DNA of 64,000 bases, taken from a virus. Under the pieces are notes generated by a model. The model saw nothing but the letters and a program-made list of their open reading frames with translations. It was not told where the DNA came from and made no database searches. The stretch covers positions 1-64,000 of the IMG/VR virus record IMGVR_UViG_3300044972_002460; one strand, 5' to 3'. The position numbers and the translations under genes are program-made. This document shows, piece by piece, positions 56,753 through 63,613 of the stretch (within the stretch, counting starts at the first letter, position 1; every line of letters begins with the position of its first letter).

Positions 56753-56780
56753 AGCTTACAAGGTTCTTGAAATGTGTCAA
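56753..56780 (-). promoter_or_regulatory. sigma-70 promoter
   Basis: TTGACA, N16, TAAGCT; -35 perfect, -10 weak. Confidence 0.5.
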
Positions 56781-56787
56781 CCCAAAC

Positions 56788-56794
56788 CTAAATA
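56788..56794 (+). promoter_or_regulatory. late-type box CTAAATA
   Basis: CTAAATA, the only promoter-like element seen upstream of LRR array B, about 100 bases before its first ATG. Confidence 0.4.
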
Positions 56795-56830
56795 TTGCAC
56801 CTCATTGGAAGATCTGTATGACGCAAGCCT

Positions 56831-56897
56831 ATGAAAACGTGTCTTATTTGATGGTCAAAAAACTGGAACTTGATAAGTTTGAAGGAATGCAAGATGG
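56831..56897 (+). pseudogene. decayed 3' end of a lost LRR-array gene
   Basis: Read against the 3' end of any array member, the bases match with a few indels: AAACGTG...TTTGAT-G-TCAAAAA...CTGGAA...TTTGAAGGAA-TGCAAGATGG. Frame and most codons are broken, yet the GAAGGA and ATG used by B1 are intact. Confidence 0.75.
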
Positions 56898-57469
56898 TAA
56901 ATGTGAAAGAAATTGAGAAAAGTTACAGAACGTATTTTGATGGTCCAGGCTTTGTAACCTCAAAAGGCAGTCTCAATATCAATCCCACCACTGGCAAAAT
57001 CACTGTTTTGAACAATGTTTTCTTGTGGCGTAGTCCGCCTGATGGAAAATTGCCGGTGGAATTTGAAGCAGCGAATTTCAGTATGCAAATACAAAACCGC
57101 AATTTAACCTCTCTAGAAGGTTGCCCACTGACGGTTAGACAAAATTTCTATTGCAGCGGCAACAAATTGACCACCTTGCTTGGTGGGCCAAAAAAAGTAG
57201 GAGGGACCTACGAGGCTAGCAATAATCCGTTGGAGAACCTTGACGGCCTTGCCTCTGAAATTGGAAACACCTTATACCTTCCCTACCATCCCCAGTTGCC
57301 TTTGTTGAGGGCCTTGGTGGCACCACAAATTGTGTTTGCCAATTTGAGCTTAGACCATAAACCCCCTGTTGCTATTATGAAAAAATACGAAGGGCAAGGC
57401 AAAAGGGCTTTGTTTGATTGCCAAAAAGAACTGGAAGATGCAGGGTATGAAGGCAATGCCAGATGGTAA
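56894..57469 (+). CDS. LRR-array protein B1
   Basis: 191 residues from ATG 56894, in the same TTTGAAGGAA...AGATGGTAA context as array junctions. Three units (LTSLEGCPLTVRQNFYC, LTTLLGGPKKVGGTYEA, NLDGLASEIG), then LPLLRALVAPQI and the GQGKRALFDCQKELEDAGY block. Confidence 0.9.
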   Translation: MVNVKEIEKSYRTYFDGPGFVTSKGSLNINPTTGKITVLNNVFLWRSPPDGKLPVEFEAANFSMQIQNRNLTSLEGCPLTVRQNFYCSGNKLTTLLGGPKKVGGTYEASNNPLENLDGLASEIGNTLYLPYHPQLPLLRALVAPQIVFANLSLDHKPPVAIMKKYEGQGKRALFDCQKELEDAGYEGNARW

Positions 57470-58221
57470 GTCTACGGGAAAGTGTCCTGAAAATATTTCA
57501 CTATAACTTTGATTTTCATGCCGGGACAAGTCATTCAGGAAAAATAGAGGTGGATGATGCAGGCCTAGTATCAGCATATGGCAACGTGAGTCTCCGGCTC
57601 TCTGCAACAATTTTGCCTTGCCGTTTCAAATTGGTTACAGGAGATTTCCTCTGCTCAAAAAACAACTTAACTAGTCTGTTGGGCAGTCCTTTCGAAGTTA
57701 TGGGTGATTTTGATGCTCGTGAGAATGAACTTGAGACACTTGAAGGTTTTCCAAAAACAGTGGGCGGGGTAACTTCGGTCAATCATAACAAGCTGAATAG
57801 CTTGAAGGGGGTACCAAACATCTCTCCCGGCAGTTTTTTTTGCTATAAGAATCAACTGTCTTCTCTTGAAGGTGGGCCTGATAGTGTCAATGGTGATTTT
57901 CGCTGTGACATCAATAATCTCACCAATCTCAAAGGTGCTCCCACCAAAGTCTCAGGCTATTTCACTTGCATAGATACCCCATTAACAAGCCTTGATGGTG
58001 CGCCACGAGAAATGGCGGGTTTTTGGGGCCCGTATCACAAAAATCTCCCGTTATTACGAACATTGGTTGCAGATGACATAGGATTGTATCCTACTTTGAA
58101 TCAAGATGCTAGAGCTGTGAAAAACATCCTTATGAAATACGCAGGGCAAGGCAAACGGGCTTTGTTTGATTGCCAAAAAGAACTGGAAGACTCTGGCTAT
58201 GAAGGAAACGCAAAATGGTAG
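57463..58221 (+). CDS. LRR-array protein B2
   Basis: 252 residues, the longest of array B, with six or seven units (LTSLLGSPFEVMGDFDA, LETLEGFPKTVGGV, LSSLEGGPDSVNGDFRC). Start ATG in 7-base overlap with B1, SD GAAGGC. N-terminal domain FHYNFDFHAGTSHSGKIEV. Confidence 0.9.
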   Translation: MVSLRESVLKIFHYNFDFHAGTSHSGKIEVDDAGLVSAYGNVSLRLSATILPCRFKLVTGDFLCSKNNLTSLLGSPFEVMGDFDARENELETLEGFPKTVGGVTSVNHNKLNSLKGVPNISPGSFFCYKNQLSSLEGGPDSVNGDFRCDINNLTNLKGAPTKVSGYFTCIDTPLTSLDGAPREMAGFWGPYHKNLPLLRTLVADDIGLYPTLNQDARAVKNILMKYAGQGKRALFDCQKELEDSGYEGNAKW

Positions 58222-58808
58222 ATGAAGAATCTATATTACGTATTTTTGAACACTATTTTGAAAATTCTGAAGACATCATCCAGAGAGGCAGATACAGATT
58301 TCTGAAAGAAAACGGTTCTCTTAACATCCTTGGCAATGTTATAAGAAGAAATGGCCTGCACATGCCTGACGGCATGTGGCCAGTGAATTTTGGGACTATC
58401 CATGGTAATGTGGGTATGAACAACTGTGGATTGACAAGCCTAGAAGGCAGCCCAGAAGTTGTGCACGGTAGCATGAGCATTGATGACAATCCACTGACCA
58501 ATCTTGTGGGATTGACCCAACAAATCTCTGGCCAACTCAATATTTCTGGAATTAACTTCAAGAGTCTTGAAGGTTTACCTCCAGACCAAAGTGTAGTTGT
58601 ATCTTGGTATCCAAATATGCCTATGTTGCGACTCCTAACATGCAAATGGATCGAGCTGGAATGGTTTCAAATGCGCGATCCAGCTGACTCCCACCCCAAA
58701 CAAGTGTTGAGTATTTTGAGAAAATATCGCAGATTTGGCAAAAAGGGCATGTTTGATTGTCAAAAAGAATTGGAAGATGCTGGATTTGAAGGGAATGCTC
58801 GATGGTAG
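58215..58808 (+). CDS. LRR-array protein B3
   Basis: 197 residues with three units (LTSLEGSPEVVHGSM, LTNLVGLTQQISGQL, FKSLEGLPPDQSVV). The C-terminal block is altered (RRFGKKGMFDCQKELEDAGF). The upstream junction reads AAAATGG, where B2 ends in Lys-Trp instead of Arg-Trp, keeping the ATG. Confidence 0.9.
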   Translation: MVDEESILRIFEHYFENSEDIIQRGRYRFLKENGSLNILGNVIRRNGLHMPDGMWPVNFGTIHGNVGMNNCGLTSLEGSPEVVHGSMSIDDNPLTNLVGLTQQISGQLNISGINFKSLEGLPPDQSVVVSWYPNMPMLRLLTCKWIELEWFQMRDPADSHPKQVLSILRKYRRFGKKGMFDCQKELEDAGFEGNARW

Positions 58809-59356
58809 ACAAAGAAGAGATCTTGAGAGTGTGGTGCAAATACTTTGACCCTGGTGATCAATATCGCCTATCCAAACAAATGCAAATACGTGATGATGGC
58901 ACAGTAGATGTGCAGTGGAATGTTTACATGCTTGATGAACTGGCTGAGATACCAGTCAAGTTCGGCACAGTGACGGGGGATTTTGTTGCTGAAGAAAAAG
59001 GCCTTAAAACCTTACACAACATGCCCCAACTTGTAACTGGCGACTGTGAGTTGGCTGGTAACAAGCTCACCACACTGATTGGTGCTCCCTTAGAGGTGGG
59101 TGGCAATTTTTTTGTAAACCGCAACCCGCTTGTTTCTCTTGACGGCTTTCCACAAAAGGTAGGCAAAAGGGTCAGTTTGAAATGGGGGCCATCCCTGCCA
59201 TTGCTGAGAACTCTAAACGCCCGTGAGGTAGTGCTGTATGGCCAACCTAGGGTCATGGCAATAATGAACAAATATGCAGGTCAAGGCAAACGAGCAATGT
59301 TTGATTGTCAAAAAGACTTGGAAGATGCAGGATTTGAAGGCAACGCAAAATGGTAG
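58802..59356 (+). CDS. LRR-array protein B4
   Basis: 184 residues with three units (LKTLHNMPQLVTGDCEL, LTTLIGAPLEVGGNFFV, LVSLDGFPQKVGKRVSL), then LPLLRTLNAREVVLY and GQGKRAMFDCQKDLEDAGF. SD GAAGGG in B3. Confidence 0.9.
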   Translation: MVDKEEILRVWCKYFDPGDQYRLSKQMQIRDDGTVDVQWNVYMLDELAEIPVKFGTVTGDFVAEEKGLKTLHNMPQLVTGDCELAGNKLTTLIGAPLEVGGNFFVNRNPLVSLDGFPQKVGKRVSLKWGPSLPLLRTLNAREVVLYGQPRVMAIMNKYAGQGKRAMFDCQKDLEDAGFEGNAKW

Positions 59357-59940
59357 ACAAAGAGAAGATTTTACAGGAGTTGAATTCCTATTTTGTTGCC
59401 TATTCAATAATTGAAGACAAAAAATATGATTTTGATAGTCAAGGCAGACTGAATGTGTATTCTGATATAAGGCCAAGCCAATATAGATTTCCCAATGGCA
59501 GCTTGCCATTTGCCTTTGGTAAGGTTGTGGGTACATTCAATGTTCGAGACAGCAACTTGAGTTCGTTATATGGCTGTCCTGGTGAAGTCACAGGAGACTG
59601 TTTGGTAGACCGAAACAAGCTATCTGATTTGAGGGGTGCGCCAGACACTGTTGGTGGAGTGTTCAACATAAGCTTAATGCCTAGACTACAAAGTCTAGAG
59701 GGGTTTCCTGCTAGTGTAGAAGCTGTAATTTTCACCTGGAGCTCTACTCTTCCGGTTCTTCGGTTGTTGAATGCCTGCCGAATAGGCATTGCATATGGTA
59801 ACACCAATGCAATTGAAAATCGAGCAGCTGAGAAGGTCAAAGACATCTTAAGAAGATATGCAGGACAAGGAAAACGTGCAATGTTTGATGCCCAAAAAGA
59901 ATTGGAAGATGCTGGATTTGAAAAAAATGCTCGCTGGTGA
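59350..59940 (+). CDS. LRR-array protein B5, last member of array B
   Basis: 196 residues with three units (LSSLYGCPGEVTGDCLV, LSDLRGAPDTVGGVFNI, LQSLEGFPASVEAVIF). It ends FEKNARW-TGA: the SD codons are GAAAAA and the ATG position reads CTG, so coupling is lost at the end of the array, as in A9. FDAQ replaces the family FDCQ. Confidence 0.9.
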   Translation: MVDKEKILQELNSYFVAYSIIEDKKYDFDSQGRLNVYSDIRPSQYRFPNGSLPFAFGKVVGTFNVRDSNLSSLYGCPGEVTGDCLVDRNKLSDLRGAPDTVGGVFNISLMPRLQSLEGFPASVEAVIFTWSSTLPVLRLLNACRIGIAYGNTNAIENRAAEKVKDILRRYAGQGKRAMFDAQKELEDAGFEKNARW

Positions 59941-59970
59941 AGGTTGACATCTATGATGTTGCACCGCAAC

Positions 59971-59977
59971 ATAAATA
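59971..59977 (+). promoter_or_regulatory. late-type box ATAAATA
   Basis: ATAAATA, 26 bases before ATG 60004; a TTGACA at 59944-59949 lies upstream without a good -10. Confidence 0.5.
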
Positions 59978-60003
59978 GACTAGACACAAAGGGGAGAATA
60001 ACA

Positions 60004-60159
60004 ATGAACAACGATATCGCACGAAGCGTTACCAATTGGTATGCTGCTGTAGCCGCAACTTATATGGACACAGCAGCAAAAATGTATGAGGCTCATATGA
60101 ATTTGGTAACAGAAATGAGCAAGGTCAATATCAAAGATATTTGGCCTCAAAAGAAATAA
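60004..60159 (+). CDS. small helical protein, 51 aa
   Basis: SD GGGGAG. MNNDIARSVTNWYAAVAATY and MYEAHMNLVTEM form one or two amphipathic helices, loosely phasin-like. Promoter box in front, terminator behind: a one-gene unit. Confidence 0.75.
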   Translation: MNNDIARSVTNWYAAVAATYMDTAAKMYEAHMNLVTEMSKVNIKDIWPQKK

Positions 60160-60161
60160 GC

Positions 60162-60189
60162 AAAAAGCCCGCGTTAAGCGGGCTTTTTT
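60162..60189. terminator. bidirectional rho-independent terminator
   Basis: Stem AAAAAGCCCGC / GCGGGCTTTTT, loop GTTAA, shared by the 51-residue gene and the opposing 60198 gene. Confidence 0.9.
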
Positions 60190-60197
60190 GTCTATGA

Positions 60198-60389
60198 TTA
60201 GCGATCAATTTCAATTGTGTTGTATTGGGTGAACAAAGCTACTACTTCTTGTTCGCTGTTGCAGACAATCTTCGATGTAATCCAATCACTTTCCTTGTCG
60301 CGTCCGGTGATTTCAACCATCCATCCGTTGTCATACCGATAGATGTTGAAGGATTCACCAACCTTCTTCATTGTTCCTAGTTTTGACAT
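60198..60389 (-). CDS. hypothetical protein, 63 aa
   Basis: ATG 60389 with AAAGGA; the longer frame runs through the neighbour. MSKLGTMKKVGESFNIYRYD then alpha/beta. Second gene of the SWIM-gene transcript. Not recognised. Confidence 0.72.
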   Translation of the reverse strand: MSKLGTMKKVGESFNIYRYDNGWMVEITGRDKESDWITSKIVCNSEQEVVALFTQYNTIEIDR

Positions 60390-60399
60390 GTTTTTCCTT

Positions 60400-60819
60400 T
60401 CATGAATTGGCCATTTTGGCTTGAATTTCCTTAACATGTTTGCAGGCTCGGCCAAAACCGCCCGCCACACACGAGCAGTGCCAACGGCTGCCGCTCCTAG
60501 ACACCACATACGATGCGCCTTTGCTGCCTGTTACCATCCAGCTGGTGTCTTTTTCCTTTTTCACAGGAGCTACAGAAGGCGGCAAGGTTTCACTGCCATC
60601 AGCTCGAACAATCTTGACTACGTGTTCCATTTTGAAACTGCGCACAGGGATTTTTATATCATTACTTGTGATACAAATATGTGGCCCCTCTAGCCAAGAA
60701 AAAGTTGGAACTACAATGCCCTCAAAAATTGAGGTTCGATTAGCAGGCCAACCCTGAACTTTGGTAAGGTCCCGACTTTCAATCCTTACCCGTTCACCAT
60801 CAGCCGGCAATCCTGACAT
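60400..60819 (-). CDS. SWIM zinc-finger protein
   Basis: 139 residues from ATG 60819 (SD GAAGG). The C-terminal third has the SWIM pattern C-x-C-x(n)-C-x-H in WHCSCVAGGFGRACKHVKEI. The first half is beta-rich (an OB- or SH3-like VRIESRDLTKVQGWPANR). SWIM domains bind DNA or proteins; target unknown. Confidence 0.78.
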   Translation of the reverse strand: MSGLPADGERVRIESRDLTKVQGWPANRTSIFEGIVVPTFSWLEGPHICITSNDIKIPVRSFKMEHVVKIVRADGSETLPPSVAPVKKEKDTSWMVTGSKGASYVVSRSGSRWHCSCVAGGFGRACKHVKEIQAKMANS

Positions 60820-60845
60820 GCTGTTAACCTTCTCTCTATGTGGAG

Positions 60846-60874
60846 AACGTAGCATTCCTTCCCCAAAGTGTCAA
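60846..60874 (-). promoter_or_regulatory. sigma-70 promoter
   Basis: TTGACA, N17, TACGTT with TGC extension; drives the SWIM gene. Confidence 0.6.
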
Positions 60875-60875
60875 C

Positions 60876-60882
60876 CTAAATA
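60876..60882 (+). promoter_or_regulatory. late-type box CTAAATA
   Basis: CTAAATA ends 5 bases before ATG 60888. Confidence 0.45.
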
Positions 60883-60887
60883 TGTGT

Positions 60888-61235
60888 ATGAAAAGCCATC
60901 CCCTAGTTCCTGAAATCACAAATTTTGTCAAATGGGCCAAAAAAGAATTAGATATCCAAACTCCAGTGGTAGTAAGATTACGATCCAGTCGTATGAAACA
61001 TGGCATACAAAGCACTTTTGGTGGTTATGATCCCATCAACAGGAAGATTACAGTGTCTGTTGACGGTCGCCACCTATTGGATATTTGTCGGACTATCGCA
61101 CATGAACTGGTTCACCAGAAGCAAAGTGAGCTACAAGAGTTAACCAATCAGGATGGTGAAACAGGAAGTGCTATTGAGAACGAAGCCAATTCTGTTGCTG
61201 GAATATTGATGCGCAATTGGGGAAAGAGTTTTTAA
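60888..61235 (+). CDS. zinc metallopeptidase-like protein
   Basis: 115 residues from ATG 60888 (60882 also possible). HELVH (72-76) is an HExxH zinc site, followed by GSAIENEANSVAGILMR supplying a third ligand. RLRSSRMKHGIQSTFGGYDP precedes it. This short family is frequent in T4-like phages; its substrate is unknown. Confidence 0.82.
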   Translation: MKSHPLVPEITNFVKWAKKELDIQTPVVVRLRSSRMKHGIQSTFGGYDPINRKITVSVDGRHLLDICRTIAHELVHQKQSELQELTNQDGETGSAIENEANSVAGILMRNWGKSF

Positions 61236-61473
61236 AAACTAACTCATATCTACGCAGGTATTGGGACTCAGAACATGCTCTCCCAACAAATATGTGGGAA
61301 AACAAAAACAAGACTACTACTATAGGCACCAGTCTCAGATGGTTTTGTTGTGAGTGTGTTAGCACTTGGGGCGGTTGCACGGTACCCTCAGACATTCCTG
61401 TCCACAACCTGTCTCTCTACTAAGTAGATGCAGCGGAAAAAATTGGTTTGAAAACCATAAACAAACCAATTCC
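61236..61473. other. sparse region without a convincing gene
   Basis: No supported gene. A 68-residue frame (61217-61423, TTG, no SD) overlaps the metallopeptidase end and is doubtful. It contains the hairpin AATTGGTTTG / CAAACCAATT (61441-61471, 11-base loop). Confidence 0.5.
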
Positions 61474-61719
61474 GTGATCGATGTTCATGCACAAAACAGA
61501 GCGATCCTTTGGCAACATGCCTCACATGTTGAAGATAATTTTGGGTCTATGTTCCACTTGACCGTGTATTCCGAGTTCGAACTGGAGAGCTTCTTTGTGA
61601 GGGAACCAGCTGTGCTTCTCGGTCCGGCAGGCAGAGTCTACCGATTTGTTTGCGTTCCTGATGGAGTACCATCCCTTCCGCCAGCGGAGCCAATTACCGC
61701 CATATCGTGTCTGCTGTAG
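61474..61719 (+). CDS. possible 81-aa protein
   Basis: GTG start without SD. MFHLTVYSEFELESFFVREP and VYRFVCVPDGVPSLPPAEPI look protein-like. The stop lies in the left arm of the 61707 hairpin. Weak; the region may instead be non-coding. Confidence 0.35.
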   Translation: MIDVHAQNRAILWQHASHVEDNFGSMFHLTVYSEFELESFFVREPAVLLGPAGRVYRFVCVPDGVPSLPPAEPITAISCLL

Positions 61720-61743
61720 ACATTAGTTTGCTACAGCAGACAC
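61707..61743. repeat. 13-bp inverted repeat
   Basis: GTGTCTGCTGTAG / CTACAGCAGACAC with an 11-base centre, no T-run after it. Together with the stem-loops at 61441 and 61514 it makes this a hairpin-rich stretch. Nothing further is seen in 61744-61839. Confidence 0.7.
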
Positions 61744-61839
61744 AAGTGCGTCAACACCAAGTGTCCAAAAACTCTACAATTTTTTGTTATAGACAGTTAG
61801 CCTTTGGGATTTTCATTATAAGGACTAGTGTGACAAAAT

Positions 61840-62109
61840 TCAGCTGATGGGCAAAGTTTTCTCAACTGGAGGAGCGGGTATTGACTCAGATTCCTTGCTG
61901 CCCTTCTGACCAGCTAGCCAACCAAGTGCAGTGCTGGCCAAACTCAGCATAGCAGCCATCCAATCACCCGGAGGGCTCATGTCTACACCAGCTGTTTTGG
62001 CTGCCATGATGATGAAGCCAATGGCAATGAATGCCAAGACTGTGACACTGCATACTGCTATGCCTGCATAGTCTTTCCAGTTGTTTGGACTTTTCTTATT
62101 TTGATCCAC
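61840..62109 (-). CDS. small membrane protein, holin-like
   Basis: 89 residues, GTG start, SD GGAG. Two helices (YAGIAVCSVTVLAFIAIGFI, MAAMLSLASTALGWLAG) and a polar C-terminus, the layout of class II holins, though many phage membrane proteins look alike. Overlaps the upstream gene by 14 bases. Confidence 0.68.
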   Translation of the reverse strand: MDQNKKSPNNWKDYAGIAVCSVTVLAFIAIGFIIMAAKTAGVDMSPPGDWMAAMLSLASTALGWLAGQKGSKESESIPAPPVEKTLPIS

Positions 62110-62581
62110 TTACAATCTCCAAAGTTAATCGGTCTGTTTCAGGATATTCAATTACTTGTTGCCCTTCCTTGCATTCATATACCAAAATTCCACGCAATCG
62201 AGCCTTGCCTCCTGGCACAGACTCAAGATCATTTATTTTGATGAGAAACTGGAAATTTTCAAAACCTGTTGAAGTCTTACCAACACTTCGATTGGCGCTG
62301 GTGGTGATTTGATGAATAAAACCATCTCGGTCTATTATGTGTGCATCAAAGCTGCGCAACGGACAATCATCGCGGAATTTTTTCCGGCTGGCTGCCACTT
62401 GAAAACTGCTGTAGCTGTTTGTGGGCGTGATGCCGAAACCTTCTGGATCCCAAATCAACACCGGTTCAGCAGTTTTGAAAAATCTGTCGTAAATTGTGTG
62501 TGCACCCAGCAATATTGTAATTGCCACTGCCGCAAATTGAAATTTAGACAAATGTTGTTTAATAAAATCGCCTGTCGCCAA
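62096..62581 (-). CDS. membrane-anchored protein, 161 aa
   Basis: TTG start with AGGA 5 bases upstream, in frame with an implausible longer ORF. One N-terminal helix (QFAAVAITILLGAHTIYDRF), then a beta-rich ectodomain. Second gene of a three-gene membrane cluster. Not recognised. Confidence 0.68.
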   Translation of the reverse strand: MATGDFIKQHLSKFQFAAVAITILLGAHTIYDRFFKTAEPVLIWDPEGFGITPTNSYSSFQVAASRKKFRDDCPLRSFDAHIIDRDGFIHQITTSANRSVGKTSTGFENFQFLIKINDLESVPGGKARLRGILVYECKEGQQVIEYPETDRLTLEIVSGSK

Positions 62582-62588
62582 ATTGTTC

Positions 62589-62705
62589 CTACCACCAAAA
62601 AGTTGCCCAGCCCAATGCTGCTGCCAAATAAAAGGCTGTGGCACTTGACAGTGCCACAAATGTCATGACCCAAATTTTTCTGAAGGCTCTAATGGTTGCA
62701 GCCAT
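62589..62705 (-). CDS. small membrane protein, 38 aa
   Basis: MAATIRAFRKIWVMTFVALS then SATAFYLAAALGWATFWW: one membrane helix. GAGG upstream, late-type box further up. First gene of the cluster. Confidence 0.65.
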   Translation of the reverse strand: MAATIRAFRKIWVMTFVALSSATAFYLAAALGWATFWW

Positions 62706-62731
62706 TTGGCAAATACCTCAAAAACATAAGG

Positions 62732-62738
62732 TATTTAA
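62732..62738 (-). promoter_or_regulatory. late-type box TTAAATA
   Basis: TTAAATA, 26 bases before the 38-residue gene. Confidence 0.5.
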
Positions 62739-62768
62739 AATATTGTGGGCTTACCAAAACCCGTTAGT

Positions 62769-63269
62769 TTATAGCTCTTGAGTTTTCCACCAACGAGCCA
62801 TACTGCCTTCACCAATCTGATCGCACAGCCGCACAAACTCCCCATTCATCCCCAACAGATGGTCAAAATGTTCAGCCAACAGCATATTTGGGCAAGGCCT
62901 TTCACGATGAGCCAACAGCCAAGCTTCAGCCTCCTCAAGACGGTGTGTGCCGTTGCTTTGGAGCCAGAGTGCCAATCCAGTGGCTGTACTTCTGCTTACT
63001 CCGGCGTAGCAGTGTACTACGACACGAGCATCAAAAGGTAGTGATGCACCGAAATCAATGACTCTCTGGGCATGAGCAAGAGTAGGTGCGTTGGCACAAG
63101 TGGAATTTTCCTCATCTTCCACACGAAGCCAAATCCAATTTTCAGGACTGATCCTGTTGGGCTTGTGGACATCATCACCAGGATCCAAAAGAGTCACTAG
63201 GTGTGTTGCATCCATGCTTCTCACACGAGCACGCACTTGACTCTTTGCGCAAACCAAAAATTCAGGCAC
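62769..63269 (-). CDS. Cys-phosphatase (PTP/DSP-like)
   Basis: 166 residues, GTG start with AAGGAG. Active-site loop VVHCYAGVSRST (Cys87, Arg93) with LPFDARVVV strand before it. Dual-specificity or RNA/phosphoinositide-type phosphatase fold; the general acid Asp is not obvious, perhaps in VEDEENS. Own sigma-70 promoter. Confidence 0.82.
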   Translation of the reverse strand: MPEFLVCAKSQVRARVRSMDATHLVTLLDPGDDVHKPNRISPENWIWLRVEDEENSTCANAPTLAHAQRVIDFGASLPFDARVVVHCYAGVSRSTATGLALWLQSNGTHRLEEAEAWLLAHRERPCPNMLLAEHFDHLLGMNGEFVRLCDQIGEGSMARWWKTQEL

Positions 63270-63294
63270 TAGGATACTCCTTATTCAGTGTGCC

Positions 63295-63323
63295 TCTATA
63301 GCACACATGCGCGTGCATGTCAA
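63295..63323 (-). promoter_or_regulatory. sigma-70 promoter
   Basis: TTGACA, N17, TATAGA with TGC extension. The TGA of the upstream 72-residue gene is inside the -35. Confidence 0.75.
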
Positions 63324-63538
63324 GCTGGATTACACACAAGCTTGCGTGAGGTTTTGAATTTGCTGCAACTGCAATATTTGCAGCCCGCAGCAGCCCAATC
63401 CTCGTAGGGGTCAAAATGTCTTGCATAGGTGTGCTGGCATTCTGGGTCAGCACACACTCGACTGTCGCCAAAATTTGGGTTGTAGTAGTATTTTGTGCGG
63501 CTCACACGCCGTTTGAAGTATGCTGGTTCATCGCTCAT
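63320..63538 (-). CDS. small zinc-binding-like protein, 72 aa
   Basis: MSDEPAYFKRRVSRTKYYYN then CADPECQH and CKYCSCSKF: Cys and His spaced for one zinc site. Basic ends. Not recognised. Confidence 0.72.
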   Translation of the reverse strand: MSDEPAYFKRRVSRTKYYYNPNFGDSRVCADPECQHTYARHFDPYEDWAAAGCKYCSCSKFKTSRKLVCNPA

Positions 63539-63577
63539 GTGCGCAGCATATGCGGAAACAATTGTTCAGTCAAGAAG

Positions 63578-63605
63578 GAAGGCAGCAGTCTTCAATGCTG
63601 CCTTC
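63578..63605 (-). terminator. terminator after dnaK
   Basis: 10-bp stem GAAGGCAGCA / TGCTGCCTTC, 8-base loop, then CTTCTT on the minus strand. It follows the dnaK stop by 8 bases. Confidence 0.7.
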
Positions 63606-63613
63606 TTTGGAGC

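Noticed and set aside
61217-61423. 68-residue plus-strand frame after the metallopeptidase
   Set aside because: TTG start without SD, low protein-like character, ends in the hairpin-rich region.
61416-61429. TCTACTAAGTAGAT, similar to the hairpin of Cas12a crRNA repeats
   Set aside because: Single copy, two bases short of the usual repeat, no cas gene or spacer array nearby.
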